A DNA stretch of 64,000 nucleotides, from contig NZ_CP067041.1 in assembly GCF_016599855.1 (NCBI RefSeq), positions 2,852,001 through 2,916,000 on the forward strand, given 5' to 3'. The position numbers and the translations under genes were made by a program. This document shows, piece after piece, positions 43,970-53,503 of the stretch (position 1 is its first letter; each line of letters begins with the position of its first letter). The stretch comes from Bradyrhizobium diazoefficiens (GTDB lineage: Bacteria > Pseudomonadota > Alphaproteobacteria > Rhizobiales > Xanthobacteraceae). The notes beneath the pieces are model-generated. The model saw only the letters and a program-made list of their open reading frames with translations, had not been told where the DNA came from and did no database searches.

Positions 43970-44911
43970 ATGGCACGACCGGTCGCGAGCGTGCCGGCGA
44001 TGGGGGGAGCGAAGACATCATTCTCGCCGCTCGCGCTCCGCGGCCCGAGCTGGGACGGCCGCTTCACGGTGCTGATCCTATTCCTGCCGCCGGCGCTGCT
44101 GCTGTTTACGTTGTTCGTGGTGCTGCCGATCGGCGAGGCCGCCTGGTATTCCGGCTTCAACTGGAACGGGTTCGGCAAGCCGACCAACTGGATCGGCTTC
44201 GACAATTACCGCTTCGTGCTGGAGACGCGCGCGTTCTGGCTCGCGCTGCGCAACAACGGACTGATCATCGCCGTTTCGCTCGCCGTCCAGCTGCCGCTTG
44301 CGCTCGCGCTGGCCTTGATGCTCGCCGAACGCCTTCGCGGGGCTGTGGCGCTGCGCATGCTGTTCTTCATGCCCTACATCCTGGCCGAGATCGCGACCGG
44401 GCTGATCTTCTCTTTCGTCTACGACGGCGACTACGGCCTCGTCGCCTCGATCTGGCACGCCTTCGGCGCCGAGCCGCCGCATCTCTTGGCCTCGACCGAC
44501 ACGGCGATGCTGGCCGTGTTGATCGTGATCGTCTGGAAGTACTTTGGCTTCCACATGATGCTGTTCATCGCGGCCCTCCAAAGCCTCGACAAGAGCCTGA
44601 TCGAGGCCGCACGGATCGACGGCGCGACGCGGACGCAGACGCTGCGTCACGTCGTGATCCCCTTGCTCTATCCGACCATCCGCCTCTCTGTGTTCTTCGC
44701 CATCGTCGGCTCGCTCCAGCTGTTCGATCTGGTCATGCCGCTGACTCGCGGCGGGCCGGCGGATTCCTCCAACACCATGGTGAGCTTCCTCTACAACAAC
44801 GGCATCTCGCGGATGCGGGTCGGCTATGGCAGTGCCATCGGCGTCATCCTGTTCGCGATCTGCGTGACCTTTGCCTTCACCTACAAGCGATGGTTCATGC
44901 GCGATGAGTAA
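43970..44911 (+). CDS. Sugar ABC transporter permease (CUT1, MalF/UgpA type)
   Basis: This 313-residue permease has six membrane segments. The first is VLILFLPPALLLFTLFVVLPI. The ATPase-docking EAA loop is seen as EAARIDGATRTQTLRHVVIPLLYP near residue 210. It begins two bases after the binding-protein stop and overlaps the next permease by eight bases. Confidence 0.92.
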   Translation: MARPVASVPAMGGAKTSFSPLALRGPSWDGRFTVLILFLPPALLLFTLFVVLPIGEAAWYSGFNWNGFGKPTNWIGFDNYRFVLETRAFWLALRNNGLIIAVSLAVQLPLALALALMLAERLRGAVALRMLFFMPYILAEIATGLIFSFVYDGDYGLVASIWHAFGAEPPHLLASTDTAMLAVLIVIVWKYFGFHMMLFIAALQSLDKSLIEAARIDGATRTQTLRHVVIPLLYPTIRLSVFFAIVGSLQLFDLVMPLTRGGPADSSNTMVSFLYNNGISRMRVGYGSAIGVILFAICVTFAFTYKRWFMRDE

Positions 44912-45752
44912 CGCAGAGTCGACCCGCCAACCGTTCGATCCCGCCGTTCTGTTCAAGGCGCTGTTCCTTGCGCTCGTTGCAATCTTCGTGCTGGTGCCGC
45001 TGCTCGCGACCCTGCTCGGTGGCTTCAAGTCGCTCGGCGAACTGCGTGTCAATCCGTTCGGCCTGCCCAGCCATTGGAAGTGGCAGAACTATGCCGACAT
45101 CCTGTTCTCCGCCCGCTACTGGCAGCTCTTGCGCAACTCGCTGATCATCTCGACGCTCACGGTGACATTGACCCTGATCGTTGCCTCGATGGCGGCGTTC
45201 ACCTTCGCGCATGTCAGGTTCTTCGGCTCATCGATGCTGCTGAGCTATCTGACGCTCGGCCTGCTGTTTCCGGCCGCAACCGCGGTGCTGCCGCTGTTCA
45301 TCAAGGTCCGCGACCTCGGCTTGCTCGACACCTACTTTGGCGTCGCGCTGCCGCAGGTCGCGTTCAGCCTGGCGATGAGCGTGCTGCTGCTGCGGCGCTT
45401 CTTCAAAGATATCCCCTATGAGCTGCTCGAAGCCGCGCTGGTCGACGGCTGCAGCTACATCAAATTCTTCCGCTACGTGACCCTGCCGCTGTCACGGCCA
45501 ATTCTCGCGACCGTCGGCACCATCACCTTCGTCAACAGCTGGAACGCCTATCTGCTGCCGCTGGTGATGCTCGACACCGATGCGCTCTATCCATGGCCGC
45601 TCGGCATCATGGTTTACCAGGGCGAGTATTCGTCCGAATGGCACCTGATCCTCGCCTTCATCACACTCACCATCCTGCCGACGATCATTCTGTTCCTGCT
45701 GGCGCAGAAGCACATCGTCGCCGGCCTTACCGCAGGCGCGGTCAAGGGATGA
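44904..45752 (+). CDS. Sugar ABC transporter permease (CUT1, MalG/UgpE type)
   Basis: This 282-residue permease has six membrane segments and the EAA loop LLEAALVDGCSYIKFFRYVTLPLSRP near residue 180. The start MSNAEST at 44904 is set by the overlap with the upstream permease and by family length. No CUT1 ATPase gene follows. The operon continues instead with a dehydrogenase and ThuA, so a shared MsmX/UgpC-like ATPase from elsewhere is required. Confidence 0.92.
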   Translation: MSNAESTRQPFDPAVLFKALFLALVAIFVLVPLLATLLGGFKSLGELRVNPFGLPSHWKWQNYADILFSARYWQLLRNSLIISTLTVTLTLIVASMAAFTFAHVRFFGSSMLLSYLTLGLLFPAATAVLPLFIKVRDLGLLDTYFGVALPQVAFSLAMSVLLLRRFFKDIPYELLEAALVDGCSYIKFFRYVTLPLSRPILATVGTITFVNSWNAYLLPLVMLDTDALYPWPLGIMVYQGEYSSEWHLILAFITLTILPTIILFLLAQKHIVAGLTAGAVKG

Positions 45753-45774
45753 GCAAGACTTCACGGAGATCACA

Positions 45775-46872
45775 ATGAGAAAAGTCGGCATCGGGATCAT
45801 CGGCTGCGGCGTGATCAGCACCGCCTACCTCAAGGCCGCCCAGCGCTTCCCGGTCATGGAGGTCAGGGCGCTGGCGGACATGCGCAGCGATGTTGCGGAA
45901 CGGCAAGGCGCCGCGTTTGGGTTGCCGGCGATGCGGGTCGATCAACTGCTGAAGCGCGACGACGTCGAGATCGTCATCAATCTCACCGTGCCGCTGGCCC
46001 ACACCGATGTCAGCCTCGCGGTGCTCAACGCGGGCAAGCACGTTCATTCCGAAAAGCCGCTCGGCATCAACGTCGCCGAAGCGCGCAAAGTGATAGATCT
46101 CGCCGAACAGAAGAATTTGCGCGTTGGCTCCGCGCCCGACACGTTCCTGGGCGGCGGGCATCAGACTGCGCGCAAGCTGATCGATGATGGCGCGATCGGC
46201 ACGCCCGTTGCGGGCAGCGCTTTCTTCGGCTGCCCCGGCCATGAGCGCTGGCATCCGGCGCCCGGCTTCTATTATCTGCGCGGCGGCGGGCCGATGCTCG
46301 ACATGGGGCCGTATTACATCACCGATCTCGTGCAATTGCTGGGCCCGGTCGCCAGCGTGATGGGCTCGACGGCGCGTCCGCGATCCGAGCGCCTGATCAC
46401 CAGCCAGCCGATGAATGGCGCGCTGATTCCAGTCGAGGTCGCGACCCATGTCGCGGGCACGCTGGAGTTCGAAAGCGGCGCGGTGGTCTCGATCGCGATG
46501 AGTTTTGACGTGCCGAAGCATCGCCATGCGCCGATCGAGATCTACGGCGACAAGGGCAGCATGCTGGTGCCGGATCCGAACCGCTTTGGCGGCGAGGTGC
46601 AGGTGGCGAAGACCGGCGGCGAATGGGAGCCGGCGCCGCTGACGCACGGCCATGTCGAGGGCGAGTTCCGTTCGATCGGCGTCGCCGACATGGCCTCCGC
46701 GATCCTGAACAACCGGCCGCATCGCGCCAGCGGCGCACTTGCTCTCCACGTGCTGGAGGTAATGGAGGCGTTCCAGACCTCAGCCGACGAGGGGCGGCGT
46801 GTGAAGATCGAGAGCCGCGTCGAGCGGCCGGCGATGCTGCCGGCGGGACGCGAAACCGGACAGATCGACTGA
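45775..46872 (+). CDS. Gfo/Idh/MocA-family oxidoreductase
   Basis: This 365-residue NAD(P)-dependent sugar dehydrogenase has a Rossmann start GIGIIGCGVISTAYLKAA (residues 4-21) and the family EKPLGIN lysine motif near residue 95. GGGPMLDMGPYYITDLVQLLG near 180 is the usual active-site Asp-His-like region. The second domain spans about 125-330. It lies 22 bases after the permease and ten before thuA, which suggests it works on the imported sugar or its derivative. The substrate is not assigned. Confidence 0.92.
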   Translation: MRKVGIGIIGCGVISTAYLKAAQRFPVMEVRALADMRSDVAERQGAAFGLPAMRVDQLLKRDDVEIVINLTVPLAHTDVSLAVLNAGKHVHSEKPLGINVAEARKVIDLAEQKNLRVGSAPDTFLGGGHQTARKLIDDGAIGTPVAGSAFFGCPGHERWHPAPGFYYLRGGGPMLDMGPYYITDLVQLLGPVASVMGSTARPRSERLITSQPMNGALIPVEVATHVAGTLEFESGAVVSIAMSFDVPKHRHAPIEIYGDKGSMLVPDPNRFGGEVQVAKTGGEWEPAPLTHGHVEGEFRSIGVADMASAILNNRPHRASGALALHVLEVMEAFQTSADEGRRVKIESRVERPAMLPAGRETGQID

Positions 46873-46882
46873 GGGCAGAAAC

Positions 46883-47527
46883 ATGCGCAAGGCAATGATT
46901 GTATGGGGCGGCTGGCCGGGACATGATCCCGATCTCTGTGCTTCGATGATCCGCGGCTGGCTCAAGGCGGAAGGCTTTGAGGTCAGGATCGAGACCTCGA
47001 CGGCGGCGTTCGCCGATCCCGCGATCCACGATCTCTCATTGATCATCCCGATCTATACCATGGCGAAGATCGAGAAACCGGAGGCGCTCAATCTCTGTGC
47101 GGCGGTGCGGAGCGGCGTCGGGCTCGCCGGCCATCATGGCGGCATGGGCGATGCGTTCCGCGAGTCCGTCGACTATCAGTTCATGTGCGGTGGGCAGTGG
47201 GTCGCGCATCCCGGCAACATCATCGACTACACGGTCGACGTGACGAAGCCAGACGACCCCATCATGAAGGGGCTGAAGAGCTTCGAGCATCGTTCCGAGC
47301 AATATTACATGCATGTCGACCCCGCCAATGAGGTGTTGGCGACGACGACCTTCACCGGCGAGCATGCACCCTGGATCGAGGGCGTAGTGATGCCGGTGGT
47401 GTGGAAGAAGCGCTACGGCGCGGGTAGGGTGTTCTACTCCTCGCTCGGCCACCGCGCCTACGAGCTCGACATCCCGGAGATACGAACGTTGATGACCCGC
47501 GGCATGCTGTGGGCAGCGCGCCAATGA
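46883..47527 (+). CDS. ThuA domain-containing protein
   Basis: This 214-residue protein has the class I glutaminase-like flavodoxin fold of the ThuA family. Marks are IVWGGWPGHDPDLCASMIRGWL at the start, LAGHHGGMGDAFRESVDYQFMCGGQWVAHP near 77, and VWKKRYGAGRVFYSSLGHRAYELD near the C-terminus. ThuA proteins occur with disaccharide and polyol utilisation operons in rhizobia and, with ThuB-type dehydrogenases, act in 3-keto-sugar metabolism. The preceding Gfo/Idh/MocA gene fits that pairing. Confidence 0.92.
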   Translation: MRKAMIVWGGWPGHDPDLCASMIRGWLKAEGFEVRIETSTAAFADPAIHDLSLIIPIYTMAKIEKPEALNLCAAVRSGVGLAGHHGGMGDAFRESVDYQFMCGGQWVAHPGNIIDYTVDVTKPDDPIMKGLKSFEHRSEQYYMHVDPANEVLATTTFTGEHAPWIEGVVMPVVWKKRYGAGRVFYSSLGHRAYELDIPEIRTLMTRGMLWAARQ

Positions 47528-48573
47528 CGGCTGGCGCGACCCAGCCGATGGTTCGCCCCACGCTTGAAGACGTCGCACGCGCGGCGGGCGTTTCTCTCGC
47601 CACCGTCGACCGCGTCGTTAACCGGCGCGAGGGCGTGCGCGCCAAGACTGTTGCTCGCGTCGAGGCCGCGGTGGCAAAACTGGGCTATCGCGCTGACGTC
47701 GCGGCCGCGCGGCTCGCCCGCGGGCAGACGTTCCGCTTCGCCTTCGTGCTGCCGACAGGCAGCAACAGCTTTATGACCAACCTGACCGAGCAGGTGCAGC
47801 GCACCGCGGACTGGCTCGCCGGCCAGCGCGGCTTCATCGATATCCTCCATGTCGACGTGTTCGACCCGGATGTGCTTGCTAGTGCGCTGGAGAACCTGTC
47901 GCCCACCTATCAGGGCGTCGCCGTCATCGCGCTCGATCATCCCAGGGTTCGCGCCGCAATCGACGAGCTCGTCGCGCGCGGGATTGCCGTGGTGACCCTT
48001 GTGTCGGACGCGCCAAGCTCACGCCGCTTGCACTATGTCGGGATCGACAACCCGGCCGCGGGGCGCACAGCCGCAACGCTGATGGGACGGTTCCTTGCCG
48101 GGCGCGAGGGGACCGTCGCCGTGATTGCGGGATCGCTGTCGCTACGCGATCACACCGAACGGCAGTTCGGCTTCCACCAGATCCTGTCGAGCGAGTATCC
48201 GAACTTGCCGACGCTGCCGGTTATCGAGGGGCGCGATGACAGTGATCGCACGCGGAAACTCACTGCTGCGTTATTCGCGCGGCATGCCGACCTCCGCGGC
48301 ATATATTGCTGCGGCGCAGGAAACCGGGGCATCGCCGATGCGCTTGAGGCCTCGGGCCGCGCGCGCGAGGTGGTCTGGATCGCTCATGAGCTGACTCCGC
48401 ACACGCGGCGTTTCCTGGTCCGCGGTACGCTCGATGCCATCATCAACCAAGATCCGGGCCACGAGGCACGGTCTGCGGCGCGAACCCTGCTTGCGCATTG
48501 TTCGGGTGAGCCCATCAGCCCCGACCAGGAGCGCATCCGGATCGATATCTTTCTGCGGGACAACCTGCCGTAA
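47524..48573 (+). CDS. LacI-family transcriptional regulator
   Basis: This 349-residue regulator has the N-terminal HTH and hinge helix PTLEDVARAAGVSLATVDRVVNRREGVRAKTVARVEAAV (residues 13-52). A periplasmic-binding-protein-like ligand domain follows (FAFVLPTGSNSFMTNL near 78; HYVGIDNPAAGRTAATLMGRFLAG near 175). The start at 47524 overlaps the thuA stop (ATGA). An extension to 47509 lies within thuA. A repeated motif upstream of both flanking operons (sites A and B) is the candidate operator. Confidence 0.93.
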   Translation: MTAGATQPMVRPTLEDVARAAGVSLATVDRVVNRREGVRAKTVARVEAAVAKLGYRADVAAARLARGQTFRFAFVLPTGSNSFMTNLTEQVQRTADWLAGQRGFIDILHVDVFDPDVLASALENLSPTYQGVAVIALDHPRVRAAIDELVARGIAVVTLVSDAPSSRRLHYVGIDNPAAGRTAATLMGRFLAGREGTVAVIAGSLSLRDHTERQFGFHQILSSEYPNLPTLPVIEGRDDSDRTRKLTAALFARHADLRGIYCCGAGNRGIADALEASGRAREVVWIAHELTPHTRRFLVRGTLDAIINQDPGHEARSAARTLLAHCSGEPISPDQERIRIDIFLRDNLP

Positions 48574-48589
48574 TCTCGAGTTGTTAAAA

Positions 48590-48610
48590 TGCGTTGCGCA
48601 CCTCAGAAAA
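48590..48610. promoter_or_regulatory. Candidate LacI-type operator, site B
   Basis: TGCGTTGCGCACCTCAGAAA lies between the LacI gene and the isomerase operon and shares about 17 of 20 positions with site A at 42639. The TGCG/CGCA element gives it local symmetry. Confidence 0.5.
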
Positions 48611-48660
48611 CTTCGACAACATCGCAAGCAAAACTTATCGGACGTTCGGGAGGAAAACTC

Positions 48661-49716
48661 ATGAAGTCGATAAAAGGCCCGGCCATTTTCCTGGCGCAGT
48701 TCGCCGGCGATGCGGCTCCGTTCAACTCGTTTGACGCGATCTGCGAATGGGTTTCATCGCTCGGTTACAAGGGTGTGCAGATCCCAAGTTGGGATGCGCG
48801 CCTGTTCGATCTGAAGAGGGCATCCGACTCGAAGACCTATTGCGACGAGATCAGCGGCGTAGCGGCACGGCACGGCCTGGAGATCACCGAGCTCTCCACT
48901 CATCTTCAGGGACAACTCGTCGCGGTCCACCCTGCCTATGATGCGGCCTTCGACGGCTTTGCGGCGCCGGAAGTGCGCGGTAATCCGTCGGCGCGTACCG
49001 AATGGGCGATCGACCAGGTGAAGCGCGCGCTTCGAGCATCGAAACATCTCGGTTTGCAAGCGCATGCCACCTTCTCGGGTGCGCTGGCATGGCCTTACAT
49101 CTATCCCTGGCCGCAGCGTCCGGCCGGACTCGTGGAAGCAGCGTTCGATGAGCTGGCGAGACGCTGGACCCCTCTGCTCGACTATGCCGACGAGAACGGC
49201 GTCGACGTCTGCTACGAGATTCATCCCGGCGAAGATCTGCATGACGGCGTCAGCTACGAGATGTTCCTGGAGCGGGTGAAGAACCACGCGCGGGCGAATC
49301 TGCTCTACGATCCGTCTCACCTGCTGCTGCAGCAGCTCGACTATCTCGACTACATTGACATCTATCACGCGCGCATAAAGGCCTTCCACGTCAAGGATGC
49401 GGAATTCAATCCGACGGGCCGGCAGGGCGTTTATGGCGGTTTCCAGAGTTGGGTGAATCGGGCAGGGCGATTCCGCTCGCTCGGCGATGGACAGGTCGAT
49501 TTCGGCGGCATCTTCTCCAAGCTGACAGCCTGTGATTTCGACAGCTGGGCGGTGCTGGAGTGGGAATGCGCGCTCAAGCACCCCGAGGACGGCGCGCGCG
49601 AAGGCGCGGAATTCATCAAGCACCATATCATCCGCGTGACCGAGCGCGCCTTCGACGATTTTGCCGGGGCGGGTACCGACGAAGTGGCGAACCGCAAGAT
49701 GCTCGGCCTGGCTTAG
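48661..49716 (+). CDS. Sugar phosphate isomerase/epimerase family protein (TIM barrel)
   Basis: This 351-residue xylose-isomerase-like TIM-barrel protein shows LGYKGVQIPSWDARLFD near residue 35, LEITELSTHLQGQLVAVHP near 75 and VCYEIHPGEDLHDGVSYE near 183. LYDPSHLLLQQLDYLDYID near 215 and IKAFHVKDAEFNPTG near 240 are also conserved. The Glu, Asp and His in the last blocks are the expected metal ligands. CGGGAGG lies about seven bases before ATG 48661. It leads a second catabolic-transport operon with a Gfo/Idh/MocA dehydrogenase and a CUT2 transporter, the usual inositol-like or keto-sugar setting. Confidence 0.92.
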   Translation: MKSIKGPAIFLAQFAGDAAPFNSFDAICEWVSSLGYKGVQIPSWDARLFDLKRASDSKTYCDEISGVAARHGLEITELSTHLQGQLVAVHPAYDAAFDGFAAPEVRGNPSARTEWAIDQVKRALRASKHLGLQAHATFSGALAWPYIYPWPQRPAGLVEAAFDELARRWTPLLDYADENGVDVCYEIHPGEDLHDGVSYEMFLERVKNHARANLLYDPSHLLLQQLDYLDYIDIYHARIKAFHVKDAEFNPTGRQGVYGGFQSWVNRAGRFRSLGDGQVDFGGIFSKLTACDFDSWAVLEWECALKHPEDGAREGAEFIKHHIIRVTERAFDDFAGAGTDEVANRKMLGLA

Positions 49717-49726
49717 GAGGTTTGGC

Positions 49727-50902
49727 ATGGCGATTGAAGCAAGCGGGTACGACAGCATAAGCGGCCGCATCAGATTTGGCATGGTGGGCGGTGGTCAGGG
49801 CGCATTTATCGGTGCCGTTCATCGCATAACGGCGCGGATCGATGGGCAATTCGAACTGGTTGCGGGCGCGCTGTCTTCGGAACCTGCCCGGGCGAAGGCG
49901 TCGGCCGTGGAGCTCGGAATTGCAGCCGAAAGATCCTACGGGTCATTCGAGGAGATGGCGAGGGCCGAGGCCGCGCGCCCAGACGGGATCGAGGCGGTCG
50001 CGATTGTGACGCCGAACCATGTGCACGCGCCGGCTGCCCGCGCTTTCCTCGAGGCCGGCATCCATGTGATCTGCGACAAGCCGATGACGACCACGGTGGC
50101 GGAGGCGGAGCGGCTGGTCGATCTCGTGGAAAGCAGCGGCAAGGTGTTCGTCCTCACCCACAACTACACGGGCTATCCGATGATACGGCAGGCGCGCGCC
50201 ATGGTCGCGAAAGGCGAGCTGGGTGACGTTCGCGTCGTGCAGGTCGAATATCCGCAAGACTGGCTTACCGAGCGCGCCGAGCTTTCCGGAAGCAAGCAAG
50301 CCGAGTGGCGCACCGATCCGAAGCGATCGGGAGCCGGCGGCTGCATCGGGGACATCGGAACACACGCCTATCATCTCGCTGGATTCGTCACCGGGCTGGA
50401 GACGGATGCACTGCTGGCGCAGCTCACCACCTTCGCGCCTGGCCGCCTGCTCGATGACCACGTCCAGATCATGTTGCGCTACAAGGGCGGCGCGCGTGGC
50501 CTGCTGTGGGCAAGCCAGGTGGCGGTCGGTAACGAGAACGCCCTCAAGCTGCGCATCTACGGCACCAAGGCTGGTTTGGAATGGAGCCAGGAAGATCCGA
50601 ACTATCTGTGGTTCACCCGTTTGGGTCAGCCGAAGCAATTGCTCACCCGTGCTGGCGCGGGGGCGCGGCCTGAAGCCGCGCGCGTCTCGCGCCTGCCGGG
50701 TGGACACCCCGAGGGATATCTGGAGGGCTTTGCTACCATCTATGCCGAAGCTGCGCGGGCCATCCGCGCCGCGCGGACCGGCGCTTCGCCCGATGCTGGA
50801 ACGATCTATCCAACCGTGCATGACGGCTTGGCCGGCATGCGTTTCATCGAGGCAGCGGTGGCGTCTTCGCAAGCCGGCAACATATGGACCAAGGTCGGAT
50901 GA
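49727..50902 (+). CDS. Gfo/Idh/MocA-family oxidoreductase
   Basis: This 391-residue dehydrogenase has its Rossmann start at [19 protein letters not shown] (about residues 15-33). The family lysine motif reads [15 protein letters not shown] near 118, a DKP variant of [23 protein letters not shown] near 210 carries the catalytic Asp and His. TAGGAGG six bases before ATG 49727 fixes the start. It follows the isomerase gene and overlaps the transporter ATPase gene by four bases. It is distinct from the dehydrogenase at 45.8 kb; the two belong to separate operons. Confidence 0.92.
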   Translation: MAIEASGYDSISGRIRFGMVGGGQGAFIGAVHRITARIDGQFELVAGALSSEPARAKASAVELGIAAERSYGSFEEMARAEAARPDGIEAVAIVTPNHVHAPAARAFLEAGIHVICDKPMTTTVAEAERLVDLVESSGKVFVLTHNYTGYPMIRQARAMVAKGELGDVRVVQVEYPQDWLTERAELSGSKQAEWRTDPKRSGAGGCIGDIGTHAYHLAGFVTGLETDALLAQLTTFAPGRLLDDHVQIMLRYKGGARGLLWASQVAVGNENALKLRIYGTKAGLEWSQEDPNYLWFTRLGQPKQLLTRAGAGARPEAARVSRLPGGHPEGYLEGFATIYAEAARAIRAARTGASPDAGTIYPTVHDGLAGMRFIEAAVASSQAGNIWTKVG

Positions 50903-52434
50903 AGGCGCTCGCCGCCGATCTGCCCGTCACCACCGGCGCCTCGATGCTGCAAGCGGTCGGGCTGTCGAAGTCCTTCGGTCCGGTCGAGGTGCTGAAGGAT
51001 GTCAGCCTGGCGGTGTATCCCGGGGAGGTTCATGCGATTATCGGCGAGAACGGTGCCGGTAAGTCGACGCTCATGAAGCTGCTTGCCGGCCATTTGCAGC
51101 CGACGCGTGGCGAATTGCAGATCGACGGCGAAACCGCGACACTGACGGGGCCGGTCGATGCTGAGCGTCGCGGCATCGTCCTGGTCCACCAGGAGATCCT
51201 TCTTGCGCCCGATCTCACGGTCGCCCAGAACGTATATCTCGGCCGGGAGTTGCCCAAGGGCATCGTCGTGGACGACCGCGCCATGAATGAAGGCGCGCGT
51301 CAGGCAATACGCAATCTCGGTGCCGACGTCGATCCCGACGTCGTGGTGCGACGTCTTTCGATAGCGCAACGTCAGCTCGTGCAGATTGCCAGGGTCCTTC
51401 TGGTTCCTCACCGCGTGGTGATCTTCGACGAACCGACCGCATCGCTCACGCCAATCGAAACCAGGGCATTGCTCAAGGTCATCGCCGATATCCGCGCCAA
51501 GGGCGTGAGCGTCCTCTACATTTCGCACCGGCTGGCGGAGGTCAAGCAAATCGCCGACAAGGTGACCGTGCTGCGCGACGGCCGCGTTGTCGCCACCAAT
51601 TCGACGAGCGAATTGCAACCGGTCGATATGGCTCGTCTGATGGTCGGTCGCGATGTCGCCAAGCTCTATCCTGATCGCCACGCAACGACCGCCCGCGATA
51701 CAATTCTGGCAATCGAGGACTTTTCCGTCCCGGGCTTCGCGCAACATGCGTCGTTCCAGCTGGGGAGGGGCGAGATCCTCGGCTTTGCCGGTCTGGTCGG
51801 CGCCGGGCGGACGGAATTGATGGAAGGCCTCGTCGGCCTGCGGCTCGGCCACGGCATCATCCGCATCAACGGCAAGCCGGTGCAGTTTCCGCATGTCGGA
51901 GCCAGCCTGAAGGCCGGTATCGCCTATCTCAGCGAAGATCGAAAGGGCAAGGGCCTGCTGCTGGCCGAGGATCTGTGCGTCAACCTCACGCTCGCCTCAC
52001 TGGACAAATTCCGGCATGGGCTCCAGATCGACCGGACCAAGGAACGCGCCGCGCTGGAGAAGGCGATCGGCGAGTTCGACATCCGCGCCAGCCGCAAAGA
52101 CATGCTCGTCGGCCAGCTTTCAGGCGGCAACCAGCAGAAGCTGCTGCTGGCCAAGATGATGATGACGAACCCCTCCATCATTATCATCGACGAGCCGACA
52201 CGTGGCATCGACATTGGCACCAAGGAACAGATCTACAAGTTCATCGCGGCGCTCGCCTCGCAAGGGCGTTCGATCATCGTGGTTTCGTCCGAAATGCAGG
52301 AACTGATCGGCATTTGCGACCGCATCGTGGTCATGCGGTCGGGGCGGATCGTCGGTGCGGTCACAGGCGAGCACATGACCGAGAACGAGATCGTCGTGCT
52401 GGCGACTGGCGTCAAATCCGGGGAGGCTGCATAA
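50899..52434 (+). CDS. Sugar ABC transporter ATP-binding protein (CUT2, tandem ATPase domains)
   Basis: This 511-residue RbsA-type double ATPase has Walker [15 protein letters not shown] near residue 50 and signature LSIAQRQLVQIARVL near 155. Walker B VVIFDEPTASL follows. In the second half it has GLVGAGRTELMEGLVG near 300, [16 protein letters not shown] near 410 and [14 protein letters not shown]. The start at 50899 makes an ATGA overlap with the dehydrogenase stop. A downstream ATG (MLQAVGLSK) is possible but would lose the coupling. Confidence 0.92.
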   Translation: MKALAADLPVTTGASMLQAVGLSKSFGPVEVLKDVSLAVYPGEVHAIIGENGAGKSTLMKLLAGHLQPTRGELQIDGETATLTGPVDAERRGIVLVHQEILLAPDLTVAQNVYLGRELPKGIVVDDRAMNEGARQAIRNLGADVDPDVVVRRLSIAQRQLVQIARVLLVPHRVVIFDEPTASLTPIETRALLKVIADIRAKGVSVLYISHRLAEVKQIADKVTVLRDGRVVATNSTSELQPVDMARLMVGRDVAKLYPDRHATTARDTILAIEDFSVPGFAQHASFQLGRGEILGFAGLVGAGRTELMEGLVGLRLGHGIIRINGKPVQFPHVGASLKAGIAYLSEDRKGKGLLLAEDLCVNLTLASLDKFRHGLQIDRTKERAALEKAIGEFDIRASRKDMLVGQLSGGNQQKLLLAKMMMTNPSIIIIDEPTRGIDIGTKEQIYKFIAALASQGRSIIVVSSEMQELIGICDRIVVMRSGRIVGAVTGEHMTENEIVVLATGVKSGEAA

Positions 52435-52439
52435 CTGAA

Positions 52440-53444
52440 ATGGCCGACTTCGCAGCAGATACTCGAAAAGTGCAGAGGTCCTGGAAAGACATTGACCTGC
52501 GCGCCGTCGCTCCTTTCCTGGCGCTGGCCCTCCTTCTGATACTCGGGGCTATCGCAAACCCGAACTTCATCAGCATCGACAACCTGCTGAACGTCATCAC
52601 CCGCAGCGCCTTCATCGCCATCATCGCCGTCGGTGCGACCTTTGTGATATCGGCGGGCGGCCTCGATCTGTCCGTCGGCTCCATGGTCGCGTTCGTCGCC
52701 AGCCTGACGATCATGTTCATGAACAGCGGCGTGATCGCCGATCCCGCGACGATGCTCGTCGTCGCGATGGGGCTTGCCATTGTCATTGGCGCTGCTTGCG
52801 GCGTTGCCAACGGGCTGATCACCACGGCAGGCAGCATCGAGCCCTTCATCGCCACGCTCGGCACCATGGGAATCTATCGCGGTCTTACGACCTGGCTGTC
52901 GCAAGGTGGCGCCATCACGCTGCGGTCCCCGGACATCCAATCCCTGTATCGCCCGGCTTATTTCGGCTCGGTTCTGGGAATTCCAGTGCCCGTCATCATC
53001 ATCGTCGCCACGGCCGCTGTCGGCGCCTTCGTGCTGCACAGAACGCGTTATGGCCGCCACGTTCTGGCCGTGGGATCGAATGATGATGTGGCGCGCTATT
53101 CCGGCATCCCGGTCGAGCGCGTGCGGACGATGACCTACGTCATCCAGGGCCTGTGCGTGGCCGTGGCGTGTCTGCTCTACATCCCGCGGCTGGGATCCAC
53201 GTCCGCAACGACCGGCCTCATGTGGGAGCTGCAGGCCATCACCGCGGTCGTGGTTGGTGGCACCGCGCTGCGCGGCGGCGTCGGCCGCGTCTGGGGCACA
53301 ATCTGCGGGGCGTTCATACTCGAGATCGTCGGCAATATCATGCTGCTTTCGAATTTCGTCAGCGAATATCTGATCGGCGCGATCCAGGGCGCCATCATCA
53401 TCGTTGCGATGCTGGTGCAACGGTCCCTGGTACGGAAATCGTAA
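52440..53444 (+). CDS. Sugar ABC transporter permease (CUT2)
   Basis: This 334-residue RbsC-like permease starts MADFAADTRKVQ, with the first membrane segment VAPFLALALLLILGAI. The family mark FVISAGGLDLSVGSMVAFVA lies near residue 70, and AVVVGGTALRGGVGRVWGT near 270. A much longer open frame reaching to 51975 lies inside the ATPase gene and is Arg-rich, so it is rejected. It begins five bases after the ATPase stop, with GGGGAGG upstream inside that gene. Confidence 0.92.
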   Translation: MADFAADTRKVQRSWKDIDLRAVAPFLALALLLILGAIANPNFISIDNLLNVITRSAFIAIIAVGATFVISAGGLDLSVGSMVAFVASLTIMFMNSGVIADPATMLVVAMGLAIVIGAACGVANGLITTAGSIEPFIATLGTMGIYRGLTTWLSQGGAITLRSPDIQSLYRPAYFGSVLGIPVPVIIIVATAAVGAFVLHRTRYGRHVLAVGSNDDVARYSGIPVERVRTMTYVIQGLCVAVACLLYIPRLGSTSATTGLMWELQAITAVVVGGTALRGGVGRVWGTICGAFILEIVGNIMLLSNFVSEYLIGAIQGAIIIVAMLVQRSLVRKS

Positions 53445-53503
53445 ACGGCCGGGCTATCGGGTCGCCGGTCGCGGATCACAAGACCCGCTCTTGGGAGGAA
53501 GCA

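Noticed and set aside
42651..44021. 456-codon minus-strand frame opposite the CUT1 binding protein
   Set aside because: It is a codon-periodicity shadow of the real gene, with no domain and no start context.
51975..52439. N-terminal extension of the CUT2 permease frame
   Set aside because: It lies in another frame inside the ATPase gene and is Arg/His-rich. The family start is MADFAADTRK at 52440.
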